Shown in pieces: positions 1 to 10,386 of a DNA stretch of 64,000 bases. The position numbers and the translations under genes were made by a program. Numbering within the stretch: the stretch's first letter is position 1; each line of letters opens with the position of its first letter. The DNA comes from Paralithodes platypus. Taxonomy: Eukaryota; Arthropoda; Malacostraca; Decapoda; Lithodidae. Below the pieces are notes generated by a model. The model was not told the origin of the DNA. It searched no databases and saw only the letters and a program-made list of their open reading frames with translations. The stretch covers positions 13,446,079-13,510,078 of the forward strand of contig CM064569.1 of the NCBI GenBank assembly GCA_032716605.1, read 5' to 3'.

Positions 1-957
1 TGCCGCTTTCGAGAGTACCATTCGATCCCTCAATATGTTAGATGTCAGCGTCGATGAGATATGTACCGTCATTCTAATGAAGAAGTTACCAACACCACTT
101 CGTGAAAATGTAAAAAGAGTGATGAAATCTACCCCACTCAAATTGCAGTCTTTATAGAAAATTACCAGGTAGAAGTGTTCAATATGGAGGGAGTCACCAG
201 TGATCCAGTACAGTATAATGCCACAGCTTCTACATTTTCCACCATTAATAAAAGTACCGGTAAAGTAAAAATGCAAGTCGAGCCCAGGAAATTCGCTTGC
301 TATTTGTGTAGTAGTCCGAAACATGCATGGTACAAGTGCCCAAAATATCAAAGTAGTGAGGCTAGGATAAATAGAGCTAAACATCTGAAGTTGTGTCAGG
401 GATGCCTCTCCAGGGAGCATGGGGGACGTGGTTGCACAAATGCTAAATTAAGTCTCTGCCGAGTATGCAATGGCAGGCACTTCCGCGCATTATGTCCCCA
501 ATCTGCTGGAGAGGTAGCCAGTCGAACTACAGTTGCGACAACTGATCCTGCTCCAACCTCCACGACGTTGTCTGTAGCGTCAGAGAGAGAGACAGTAGTT
601 TTGCCCACAATTATGATGCCAGTTATTAACAATGAAGGTTATTACCATTATCGTGCTTTGATAGACCAGTGTTCCCAGCGCACTTTTGTTCTGCGGTCCT
701 CTCTACCGTCAGTACAGTATGTTGCATCGGGAAGAGAGACATTGAAGCTGCAAGGGTTTACGGGAGCCCAGCGCGAACAGGTGTATGAGGTAGTCACCCT
801 GCAATACAAGGATAGGGATAGGAATTCATCCTTAATGGCGGTAGTAGTAGACTCCTTACCAGAATACAAGGTATCAAGAGGCATCAAAGGTGTAGTAGGT
901 AAATTGCAGGATTCAGGGTATAGGCTAGCCGATTCATTCATAAGCTATACATGTTGA
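1..957 (+). pseudogene. BEL-A gag C-terminus and aspartic protease, broken
   Basis: This is the upstream part of a BEL/Pao polyprotein, entering the window already inside gag. Bases 2-155 read in frame 2 as gag with a FESTIRSLN-type stretch that resembles BEL-B gag. A frameshift near 148-160 moves the reading to the frame of 175-957. That frame has three zinc knuckles: CX2CX4HX4C near residues 42-55, a second of the same form near 75-88, and CX2CX3HX4C near 95-107. The protease follows, with the motif LIDQCSQ near residue 163 in place of a canonical D-S/T-G. The reading then stops at about 957 and moves to another frame. Gag would package the RNA and the protease would cut the polyprotein. 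The family call is secure; the exact start is outside the window. Confidence 0.85.
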
Positions 958-1745
958 TCGGTGCCGATTATTACTATGACTTAGTGCTACCAGGATATAA
1001 ATGGGAGGGCAATCTAGTGTTTTTGCCCACCAAGTTTGGGTACGCGATTAGTGGGTCATACAAGGATCATGTAGCCAATACCAATGTTGAAGTCGTGACA
1101 GTGTTAAAAATTGCGGTCAGTTCAATTAGTGAGTATCTACAGACAGAGAATGAACCATGTAGTCAAGAGTTGCATAAATTGTGGGATATGGACAATTTAG
1201 GCATCAAGTCAGGAGAGATAGATGCAGAGGCTAGGGATACACTTAAATTGTATGATGAAGCTGTAACCTATTTACCCGAGGAAAACCAGTATTGTGTCCG
1301 TTTGCCGTGGCGCAGAAACAGAGGCGACTTGCCGAACAATTACGGTCTGGCGATAGGAAGGTTACGGAGCCTACAGAAGAAATTTATCACGAATCCGGCG
1401 TATTGTCAGCAGTACTGTAATGTTGTTAAAGATCAGCTAAATCGCGAGTTCATAGAGTCCACTGGTGAGGAAATTATCACCGATTCGCCTACACATTATC
1501 TTGAACGCGACAGCAAAACTACTCTCATACGCGTCGTGTTTGACTGTTCGGCCAAATTATCACTTTCGGCCTTAAGCCTCAATGATTGCCTGTATACGGG
1601 ACCCTCTTTGGTTCCAGATTTGGCGAAGGTGATGTTGAGGTTTAGATGCAAGCCGTACGGGTTTATAAGCGATATCGAGAAGGCGTTCCTCATGCTCATG
1701 TTGGACAAACGCGATAGAGACAGTACACGCCAACCAGTTGTCTGA
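951..1745 (+). pseudogene. BEL-A pol: linker and N-terminal reverse transcriptase, truncated
   Basis: This stretch carries the end of the protease region (LIGADYYYDLV, as in Pao-type pol) and the RT fingers. Hallmarks are NDCLYTGPSLVPDL and ISDIEKAFLM; the D-I-E-K-A-F box holds the first catalytic Asp. After about 1,735 the homology to BEL-B breaks off. The RT box with the second catalytic site and the whole RNase H domain are absent, and the next sequence (1,738 on) matches the region just after RNase H. The element therefore has an internal deletion of well over 1 kb and cannot encode an active RT. The frame is shifted relative to both neighbours, so the ATG at 951 is only an internal methionine. 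Confidence 0.85.
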
Positions 1746-3598
1746 TTCTCAATTGTGGTGGCAGGGGCCTTCGTGGCTAACTTCCACAACAGAGTGGCCA
1801 GAGGATCGAACAACGGCCGTACCAGTTCAGGTAGACTTTCCCGTAGAATCGATGTCCGCAGCAGTAGTCACTCAGGATATTGAAGGCATCACAATTGCTT
1901 GGGACAGATATAGTAGCTATGATAAGGCAGTACGGGTCCTTGCATGGGTTAACCGTTATGTATGTAATTTGCGGTGAAAGGTAAAGGGAGAGTCTTAACT
2001 GACACCCCTTCCTTGCTAGTTAGTGAAATGCGAGCCACTGAAAAATTAATGATTATGACAGTGCAAAGGGAATCCTATATGAGTGAATGGAGCATCTTGA
2101 CCAATACCGACCATAATTTACCAGGTACTAATGTCATGAGACAACTAGGACTATTCGTGGACAGTGGGGTGATCAAATGTAGGGGTAGAATTCAGTTGGC
2201 CACTATCAGCGATGACAGTAAGTATCCTATCCTCCTACCATCTAACCATACAATTACGCATTTGCTTATAATTAAAAGTCATATAGTATGTTCTCATTAT
2301 GAGGTGGGTCATGTGGTAGCTTATTTGCGCCAAAAATGGTGGATCCCACACATGAGACAGACGGTAAAAATGGTACTACGAAAGTGTATAGTATGTAAGA
2401 GACTTCAGGGTAAATCCTACTCACCAAGGAATGCACCTCCCTTGCCTAGGATTAGAGTACAGCCTCAAGATCCTTTCTCAGTGACCGGTATAGATTATTC
2501 TGCCGCATTATTATTAAAGGGTAATCCCGCTATTAAAGCTTACATTGTATTGTTCACCTGTGCCATCACCAGGGCGATTCACCTAGAAGTAGTAACTAAC
2601 ATGTCTTGCGAAAGCTTTATGCACACGTTCCGCCGATTTATTAGTAGGCAGGGCTTTCCTCAAATAATTCTAAGCGATAACACGACAACATTTGTTAGTG
2701 CAGCCAAACAGCTGGCCGAAATATCTAAAGATCCGGTAATTCAGAATTTTATGCTAGAACACCATTGTGAGTGGCGTTTTATCCCCGCCAGAGCTCCTTG
2801 GTTCGGTGCCATTTGGGAAAGGGCAATCGGGATAGTGAAAGCCGGATTAAAAAAGTTTCTCGGTAGAGCATCGGTAACATAAGAACATAAGAAAATGGGA
2901 GTCTGCAGAAAGCCGATTGGCCTAAGCAAGGCAGATCCCTGTAACGTTAGAAGAGCTGCAAACTACTCTATGTGAAATTAAAGCCTGTGTAAATGACCGA
3001 CCTTTTTGTTATGTCTCGGGTTAACTAAACGATGTGAATGCTATTACGACATCTCACATGCTAAGAGGCAGACGATTAAAATCATTCCCAAAAGAAGCGA
3101 TAGCCGATGAGGAATTGACAGATCCGTCATTCCGCAGGGATAATGTTATGACTGCCAGATATCACTATATGAATAAATTGTCAAAAGATATCTGGAAACG
3201 TTGGCAGTCTGACTACCTCTTGGCATTGAGAGAGACGCATCAGTGTCACTTGAGGACTGAAGGTAAATCATGGCCAAAGCTAGGGGATGTTGTCCTAATA
3301 CATGACGACGGTTCTCGGCTAATGTGGAAATTAGGGAAAATCACTGGCCTAGATGTGATTCCATCACATGGATGGAATAAGTCGGGTAGCGCATCTTAAG
3401 ACGAGTACAGGTGTCACCACTCGCCCCATTGTTAGGTTGTACCCCTTAGAACAGGCAGTAAGTCAGTGCGTGGCCCCTTCCGATGAACCGTCGCCTCAAG
3501 ATCTCCCTCTTAACGCGTTAGGCGTTGATCGAGAGGTGAGCGATATTGAGTTACGTCCCTACCGTCAAAAATGTAACCCCTTAGTTAAGACTTAAGAT
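1738..3598 (+). pseudogene. BEL-A pol: post-RNase H linker and integrase, broken
   Basis: The reading starts with LWWQGPSWL (BEL/Pao linker) and hits TGA at about 1,975, then continues in the frame of 1,974-2,882. The integrase has an HHCC zinc site (HIVCSHYEVGH... CIVCKRLQG) and the DDE core. Asp lies in GIDYSAAL, Asp in LSDNTTTF and Glu in GAIWERAIG, so all three catalytic residues are present, unlike BEL-B. A 62-bp insert at 2,879-2,940 stops the frame. A further stop lies near 3,024, and the frame resumes from 3,034 with a DUF5641-type C-terminus (LGDVVLIHDD, RPIVRLYPLE). In this unit alone the 8 bases between CCTAGA and TGGATGG are replaced by a short hairpin near 3,350-3,369. Confidence 0.87.
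2879..2940 (+). mobile_element. 62-bp interspersed insert in BEL-A integrase, unit 1
   Basis: The integrase frame is interrupted by 62 bp flanked by a 5-bp direct repeat GTAAC (2,874-2,878 and 2,941-2,945). Removing the 62 bp and one GTAAC restores the surrounding reading frame, so this is a true insertion. The sequence contains AACATAAGAA and CTGCAGAAAGCCGATTGGCC, which resembles, from memory, a very common short repeat in decapod genomes. There is no coding capacity and no evident terminal inverted repeat. All three units carry it. Confidence 0.7.
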
Positions 3599-3849
3599 TC
3601 GTAACCGAGGTCCCGTATGTAAACAAACGAGACCTCACTTGTTGTATAGAAGTCCATCTGCCAACATCCAATATTAGTGATCATCAATTATCTGCTACAT
3701 CCTCCACTCAACTTCTTCATTACTTCGCTCTACATTCAGATAAGCCTTTTCTATAATTAACGGGACCCATATTATTTTATGAGTGCTTAAATTTATGTTT
3801 TACATCATCATTTTCAAGGAGATTATTTCCTGTATTCTATATATAGCTC
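3599..3849. other. Spacer between BEL-A and LINE-1
   Basis: These 250 AT-rich bases follow the BEL-A integrase stop. They may include the remains of a BEL-A 3' LTR, but I cannot find its partner or clear TG...CA ends. The same stretch occurs at about 17,733-17,988 and 33,621-33,874. Confidence 0.4.
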
Positions 3850-5795
3850 TTGTCCACTGAAACATGAGTTCAACAGGGCTAGGAATAAACTAAATAGGAA
3901 AATTAAATCAGCGAAATCTAATTATTTCCACAGTAAGGCAGAGGAATATCAGAGTAACCCAAAGAAACTATGGAGGCACTTATAAACAACGGGCTACAGC
4001 AACAAGGCAAGGGATTCATCTAACACTAATATTGCTCTCAAAATTAATGATCAGGTTTGCCATGATAAACGACAAATTTCAACCTACTTTAACTCCTTCT
4101 TCACCTCCATAGCAAACACACTAGCACAGAACCTACCACAACCTCCCAATAATTACACCACAACAACTGCCACCTTTCAACATTTCTACAGGGATAAAGG
4201 CATACACCCGAACACTTTTGGATTGCAAAATGTTACACCAAAATACACATTTGAGGAGCTCTCTAACCTAAATGTACATAAAAGCACAGGACCAGACAAA
4301 ATTCCTGCCAAATTTCAACGAGATGGAGCCATTGGTATAGCAGGGCCCCTAGCCCACATCATCAACCTGTCGATTAACACCAACACTGTACCTGCTGAAC
4401 TGAAGGAAGCTATTGTAACCCCTCTATTCAAGAATGGAAATAAATTAGATTTTAGTAACTACAGACCAGTTAGCATATTATGTATTGTATCAAAAATCCT
4501 TGAAAGAGCTGTATACACCCAAATTGAACACTACCTCAAAGAAAATTATCTATTATATAAGTTTCAATCAGGTTTCAGAGGTATGTACTCGACAGACTCC
4601 TGTCTCATCCATTTAATAGATCACATTCGTAAAGAAATTTCTAAAGGTAACTACACCGGTATGGTTCTTCTTGACCTTCAAAAAACGTTTGATACAGTAG
4701 ACCATACTATCCTATGTAATAAACTACAAGCAATGGGCATTGGGTCAGTGAACTGGTTTAAATCTTATCTTAGTGGTAGAACACAAAGAGTCAAAATTGA
4801 TGATAATCTTTCTGGTCCTAGGCCAATTAACTGTGGGGTCCCGCAGGGAAGCATCCTTGGTCCCTTACTCATTCTTTGTTATGTGAACGACATGGAACTG
4901 AGCGTATCATGTAAATTATTACTGTATGCTGACGACAGTGTGCTTCTGGTTTCAGGAAAAGACCCAATAAGTATTGCCACCTCACTTCCCAAAGAACTAG
5001 AATCGTGTAGTGATTGGCTAGTGGACAATAGACTATCTCTTCACCTGGGCAAGACAGAAGCCATCTTATGTGGAACAAAACGCAAATTGAAAGACATTGA
5101 GGGCGTCTCGGTCAACTGAAATGATATTACCATAACACCAGTGTCACAAGTGAAATATCTCGGACTAAAACTAGACTCGTCTGTCAGGTGAAACAATCTT
5201 GGAATCGATCCTGAGTAAATGTAGAGCACGTATTAAATACCTGTATAGACAGGTGGGATGCTTGCCAGCGGTGACCAAAAAGACCCTATGCCAAGCGTTT
5301 GTTCAATGTAATTTTGACTATTCTGTGTCATCCTGGTACTCTGCATCATCTAAATCAGCAAAGCACAAACTTCAGGTCACTCAATATAAAATGGTTAGGT
5401 TCATTCTGAACCTAGGACCCAGATCGCATATTGGCCAGGAACAACTTCAGTCACTTGGCATGCTCAATGTCTCTGACAGGGCCAAACAAAACAGACTCAT
5501 AAATGCCTTCAAGATATTTTATGATAGGGCTCCAGAGTATTTAAAGAGTAATTTTGTTAAAGCAAATGAGAGGATTGGATACAACACAAGGAATAGGATG
5601 TATAATTTTACGGTCCCGAGAATCCAAGGACAGGGTAAGCTAACATTCTTCTTCACTGCAATCAAAGAGTGGAACAACCTACCCCAGTCAGTCCGTGAAA
5701 AGAGAACACTGTATTCCTTCAGATGTAGCTTGAAGGAGCACCTGAACCGGACAGCTGCGAGAAGGGAGCACCAAGCTTATGTCTACTACTAAATA
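3850..5795 (+). pseudogene. LINE-1 ORF2 reverse transcriptase, unit 1, broken
   Basis: This is a 5'-truncated non-LTR retrotransposon ORF2 of the CR1/Jockey group. Coding similarity starts near 3,850 (RARNKLNRKIKSAK, the linker before RT). A stop follows near 3,985, and the main RT frame runs 4,223-5,119. RT boxes in order are STGPDKIPAKF, FSNYRPVSIL, LLDLQKTFDTVDH, CGVPQGSILGPLL and the catalytic LLLYADDSVLL. A stop at 5,117-5,119 and another near 5,190 (both TGA, probably former Trp codons), plus a frame change, lead into the C-terminal domain at 5,199-5,792. That domain ends with the typical WNNLPQSVR stretch. There is no endonuclease domain upstream, so the copy is dead. The exact clade needs a tree. 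Confidence 0.87.
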
Positions 5796-6114
5796 CGACA
5801 TAAGAGATAGGCAAAACAAACTGAAATGATTACTGAAATATTTTGATCAGTCCAACTATAGAATGTAAGGTATCTTAATATAACCCCCTAGAAATACTTT
5901 CTCTAAAGTATCTACTTATTTTATCCTCCCCTATTTCCCCAGCTAACCTAATCCCACTAGGACCCCAATGGAAATACGCCTAATGGCCTTATTGGGCTAT
6001 CCTTAGTTGGAATTATGCAAAGCTGGTACATGTCATATTTGTACCATACTATGTGGTACTAACATTGTAAAATGCTAACTGAATAAAATAATATTATTAT
6101 TATTATTATTATTA
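5796..6114 (+). mobile_element. LINE-1 3' UTR and (ATT)n tail, unit 1
   Basis: This is the non-coding 3' end of LINE-1. It finishes in GAATAAAATA followed by an (ATT)n microsatellite at about 6,091-6,114, the expected form of a 3' tail in CR1-like LINEs that use microsatellite priming. The next base begins piggyBac transposase sequence, so this is the insertion boundary. Confidence 0.8.
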
Positions 6115-6287
6115 CGTCGCCACAGTCCAGACAAGATACTGATAGACAAATCTGATGCCGTCATCTCGCCAGTCGAGTGTGCGAGGAAGACAATGAGGTG
6201 GTATAAAAAGTTATTCATACACCTCCTTGATATCACTCTGTACAACTGCCACATCCTCCACTCAACAATCACTGGCAAACAAGAAAT
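6115..6287 (+). pseudogene. piggyBac-2 transposase, internal fragment, unit 1
   Basis: The translation reads LIDKSDAVI, then RKTMRWYKKLFIHLLDI, a clear match to the region around the third catalytic Asp of piggyBac (DDE_Tnp_1_7) transposases. It ends at AAAT (6,284-6,287), where the BEL-B LTR begins. The continuation of the same reading frame lies after the other LTR at 45,697, also starting with AAAT. The N-terminal two thirds of the gene is missing to the left, where LINE-1 abuts. Confidence 0.83.
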
Positions 6288-6787
6288 TGTGAGAATTCGA
6301 TAGTAAACAAAGCAAAATTTACCTATAATCTCACAAGAATTAACTTACTTTTATTGGTTGATAGGGATAGATAGCTCAATGATAGTGGTAGGAATAGATA
6401 GAAGTATATTGGCCACTAAGAGATAAGAATTAGGATGACTTAGCAGGAAACAGGTGGTTGTATTGGAGCGGCTAGAAGGAGATGTTCTTGAGGTTGTAGC
6501 TAAAGCGAGTCTAGTTTGTCTTGGTGCGAGGGACCCTCAAGTTCCCGAATATGACGCATGCGCAGTTATCTTATCTACCAATGCGTCATTTAACTAACAA
6601 CAAGATATACCGGATTTATTATAATGACAACCCGATATAATAATCGATAATAAACCCATTTAAACTTAATACGAAATAGTATATATCTTTTATATAGATA
6701 TATAACTTAGCCTAATACTGGCGCCTAATTTGAACTTCCAGTATGTTTACTTAACCTAAACTGTCGAGTTACTTACGAGTCTCGACA
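6288..6787 (-). repeat. BEL-B 3' LTR, unit 1
   Basis: This 500-bp LTR has TGT...ACA ends on either strand. It matches 45,196-45,696, the 5' LTR next to unit 3. On the - strand it contains a TATATAAAAG box at about 6,687-6,696. Just upstream (- strand, about 6,788-6,800) is a purine-rich GGTGGTGGGAA, the likely polypurine tract. Confidence 0.88.
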
Positions 6788-6814
6788 CATTCCCACCACC
6801 AATATATACATTAT

Positions 6815-8027
6815 CTACAATAATCCTGTAGCGATGTTAGATCTCCAAAGTTGTGAAGAGCTAACATTGGCTCGGCGAAGAGGTAATCTTCCAACAGGAT
6901 CGTTACTGGCAGATGGTCCAGCGACCGCTGGTGACATAGGGGTGGAGTCGTGAGAGCTAACACCATCACTAGTGACCGCCGATTGAGGGATCGAAATGCT
7001 TTCGATTTCCTGTTCCAATGGATACAACTTGACGATGGGTCGAGTGGTCAGGCCAGTTTTTGTTCTAATCTGGACCACTCTAACCAGATTATCTCATCCG
7101 GGATAGAGTCTAACTACCCTACCAAGTTTCCAAAGGACACAAGATCCCTCGTCATGTATAAGCACGATGTCATCTATTTATGGCCATACACTGCTTGATG
7201 AGCCTCTTTTATTCTTATAGGCTTCTCGTAGTGATGCCAAGTATTCACTAGACCAACGCTTGCATCGGTCCCGGATCAATTTATTGATGTAATTGTACCT
7301 GCTGTGTATCGCTGCTTTACTATCGTAACTAGGATCCTGCAGCTCATCTAGCTGAATTAGGTCCTTTGGGAAGTCACGAAGTCTACGACCTTTAACCAGC
7401 ATGGATGGAGTAATAGGGCAAGGGTCCTCCAGATCACCCGAGACATTTGTTAAAGGGCGATCATTCACGGTAGCCTCCAGCTCCAATAGGACAGTAGTTA
7501 GTTCCTCAAAGGAGACTAGAGCACGACCTAGTACTTTTTTAAGCCCAGCCTTCACAATACCTATGGCTCTTTCCCAAATAGCTCCGAACCAAAGCGCGCG
7601 TGCTGGGATAAAACGCCATTCACATCGGATTTCGGCAAGATGAGCCTGAAGACTGGGATCGCTTTGGATGTCTTCCAAGTGTCTGGAAGCTCCCACATAT
7701 GTAGCAGCATTGTTGCTTAACATTATCTGTGGAAATCCCTGCCTACTACAAAATCTCCGGAACGCATGGATAAAGCTGTCACAGGTCATACTGCTAACTA
7801 CTTCAATGTGAATAGTTCTTGTAGTAGCGCACGTAAATAAATGCATATAAGCCTTGTTGTTGTGTGAGCCCCGGACAGGAATTGCTCCTGTATAATCAAC
7901 CTCCATGACCTCAAAGGGATCTCTAGGAGTAGTCCTGATGTCTGATAGAGGAGGTACTCTAGCTTTCGCGTAGGTATTACCCTGTATTTTACGACAGGTT
8001 ATACACTTACTGGTCACTTGTTTAACT
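6815..8027 (-). pseudogene. BEL-B integrase, unit 1, broken
   Basis: The zinc-binding half begins upstream at HRVCRHHGVNH; a TGA near 8,028 separates it from CITCRKIQG. The core shows Asp in VDYTGAIP and Glu in GAIWERAIG. The second catalytic position reads LSNNAATY, with Asn where an Asp is expected and where BEL-A has LSDN. The same Asn occurs in all three units, so it predates the amplification. The DUF5641-like C-terminus ends with RPIVKLYPLE at 6,815-7,078, reached after a stop near 7,178. Integration by this enzyme is doubtful on both counts. Confidence 0.86.
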
Positions 8028-8029
8028 GC

Positions 8030-9532
8030 TCATCTTATCTTAGGAATCCACCACCTCTGCCGTATATATGCGACCACGTGATTAACTCCATGGTGACGAC
8101 AGACACGATGACACATATTGATGAGCATGGTAGTGAAAGGATGTTCGGAAGGCAGTAGTATCGGATATTTCATTGAATCCGGAAGAGCCGCTAACTTCAA
8201 TCTACCTTCACATACAATTAATCCTCCTTTCATGACAAGTCCTAATTGGTTTACCAAATTATTGCGAGTACCCTTGTCACCAGACAGCATCTCGTACTCC
8301 TTTGGGAAGCATTCCTGGTGGCATCTTTGAGCTATAATCTTTTCTGCTACTTTTAGTTCCTTTATGCTGAGGAGGGCACTGTCTGTGGGAGACGTCCCTT
8401 TAATTTTTGCCTTCAAATTATTCTTGTATCGAATAGTCCATGCAACTACCCGAATGAATTTATCATAACTGCCATATTTTTCCCAGTTCAATAACCGTGT
8501 GTCCTGTTCATCATTAGTCCCAATGACTTGGCTAGTTACTTTTGGCGTTTGGTCATCAGGTATTATATCTTCTGGCCACTCGTCTTTGTTTCGGAGCCAC
8601 ATGGGCCCCTCCCACCAAAACGCAGAAGATTTCAGATGTTTTGCCGAAACACCTCTAGACAGTAAGTCACTAGGGTTTTCTTTAGAGGACACGTACCGGA
8701 AGTCTACAGTCGGAAGAAGGGATTTTATTTCGTCAACTCTGTTTGCGACATACACTGGAAGCTTCTTCATACTACGCAACCAATGCAATATAACCTGGCT
8801 GTCGCACCATAAAACAATTTTTTCGACTTTTACAATATTATGATAGGCTTCCTCCACAAATTTGATTAATCTGTCAGCTAGCAAAGCAGCAGTTAGCTCT
8901 AATCTTGGTATAGTTATGGATCTTATGGGAGCGACCTTTGCTTTAGCGATGACCAGACAGCTATGTTCCGGGCTCACAAAATATATTGCAGTGCCATAGG
9001 CGACACCACTTGCATCGCAAAACGTATGAAGTTCCACTGAATCAGCATATACCGTCCTCCGAGGATAAGTAAAGTCACAGCAGAGGTGCAGGTCCTTGGT
9101 AACTGTAGACCATTCGGTAGCGCAGTCGTCAGGTAGCGGATCGTCCCAATCTTGTTTCAGTCTCCATAATTGCTGTAAGAAAATTATGGACCTTATTGTA
9201 ACGGGCAGTAGTACACCGAGTGGATCGAACAGTTGCGCCGCCACTCTTAAGCACTCTCTCTTTGTTGCCTTATTGGTCTCTGGGAGACTTGCATTGAACG
9301 TCAACAGATCAGAGTCAGGTAACTATAAGAGTCCTAATGTCTTCACTCGCTCTTGATTCTTGGCAGCAACACCATCCAATTGCAGGAGGTCACGTAGTTG
9401 AGGACTATTGGTAGCCCATTCTCTGAGAAATAAATGTGCTTGAGACATTATTCTTTGGGCATCCCAGTAACGCTTAATGACAGTCTCTTCATCACTGCCT
9501 GTACACTGGAGGTTGTCAATGAACAAACCTTC
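8030..9532 (-). pseudogene. BEL-B RT C-terminus and RNase H, unit 1, broken
   Basis: It resumes after the fold-back element with LFIDNLQCTG, the box of the second RT active site. This reads F-I-D-N rather than Y-V-D-D; an Asn variant is known to me from some Pao-type elements. RNase H follows, with Asp in TFCDASG, Glu in PRLELTAALL, Asp in WCDSQV and Asp in ENPSDLLSRG. The linker FWWEGPMWL leads into the integrase zinc site. This unit has a private TAG stop near 9,324, where the other units have Trp. Confidence 0.88.
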
Positions 9533-10386
9533 CTAACCCATTGGCTGCGGCTATGTTTGGGCTATTCAGGGCATATCCAGGCACTCCTGAATGATAAATC
9601 AAGCATCTGCATTAAATGAACTGTATTCTGCCGAAAACTAGGCAAAAATAGCTTCAAAATGAGACCAGAACGGACCCCGTACGTGGTCTGGTTCACCTGC
9701 AGCGGTGCCAGTGAAACGCGGGAAACCTGCTATTTGGTAGCACTCGCTCGCTTGACTACACTGTTGTGAGAGAGAGAGAGATAGCCGCGCGAGACACAGT
9801 CAACCTCAGTGGGCCGCTCGCTGCTCTGAGGAACGGAGGTGGGCCCCTCACGCTCCCGCCCACTGACGCTCGATTTTTACGGTTTTTACAGGCTTTTAAC
9901 CCTTTCGCTGCAGGTGACGTTCTGGAACGTCCTGGCAAGTTACAGCAATTTTCAGGCTTTAAAAGCCTGTAAAAATCATAAAAATCGAGTGTCAGTGGGC
10001 GGGAGCGTGAGGGACCCACCTTCGTCCCTCAGAGCAGCGAGCGGCTCACTGAGGTAGACTGTCTCTCGCGCGAGTCTCTCTCTCTCACTCACAACAGTGT
10101 AGCCAAGCGAGCGAGTGCTACCAAATAGCAGGTTTCCCGCGTTTCACTGGCACCGCTGCGGGTGAACCAGACCACGTACGGGGTCCGTTCTGGTCTCATT
10201 TTGAAGCTATTTTCGCCTAGTTTTTGGCAGAATACAGTTCATTTAATGCAGATGCTTCATTTATCATTCAGGAATGCCTGAATGTGCCCTAAATAGCCCA
10301 CATAGCCGCAGCCAATGGGTTAAAGACTGGAAATTGCTGTAACTTGCCAGGACGTTCCAGAACGTCACCCGCAATGAAAGGGTTAA
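9533..10386. mobile_element. Fold-back TTAA element in BEL-B RT, unit 1
   Basis: This element of about 846 bp (9,537-10,382) interrupts the RT gene. It is a large imperfect palindrome: arm 9,537-9,896 is repeated inverted at 9,958-10,324, and a terminal block of about 65 bp (TTAACCCTTTC...GACGTTCTGGAACGTCC) occurs centrally and again, inverted, at the right end. Flanks are TTAA on one side (10,383-10,386) and CTAA on the other (9,533-9,536), which is TTAA with one change. Leaving one TTAA brings the two RT halves back into one frame, so the borders are well placed. There is no transposase; it is a non-autonomous TTAA-class (piggyBac-like) element. Confidence 0.82.

Noticed and set aside
3599..3849. 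BEL-A 3' LTR
   Set aside because: There is no second copy in the window for comparison and no clear TG...CA pair, so it is left as a spacer.
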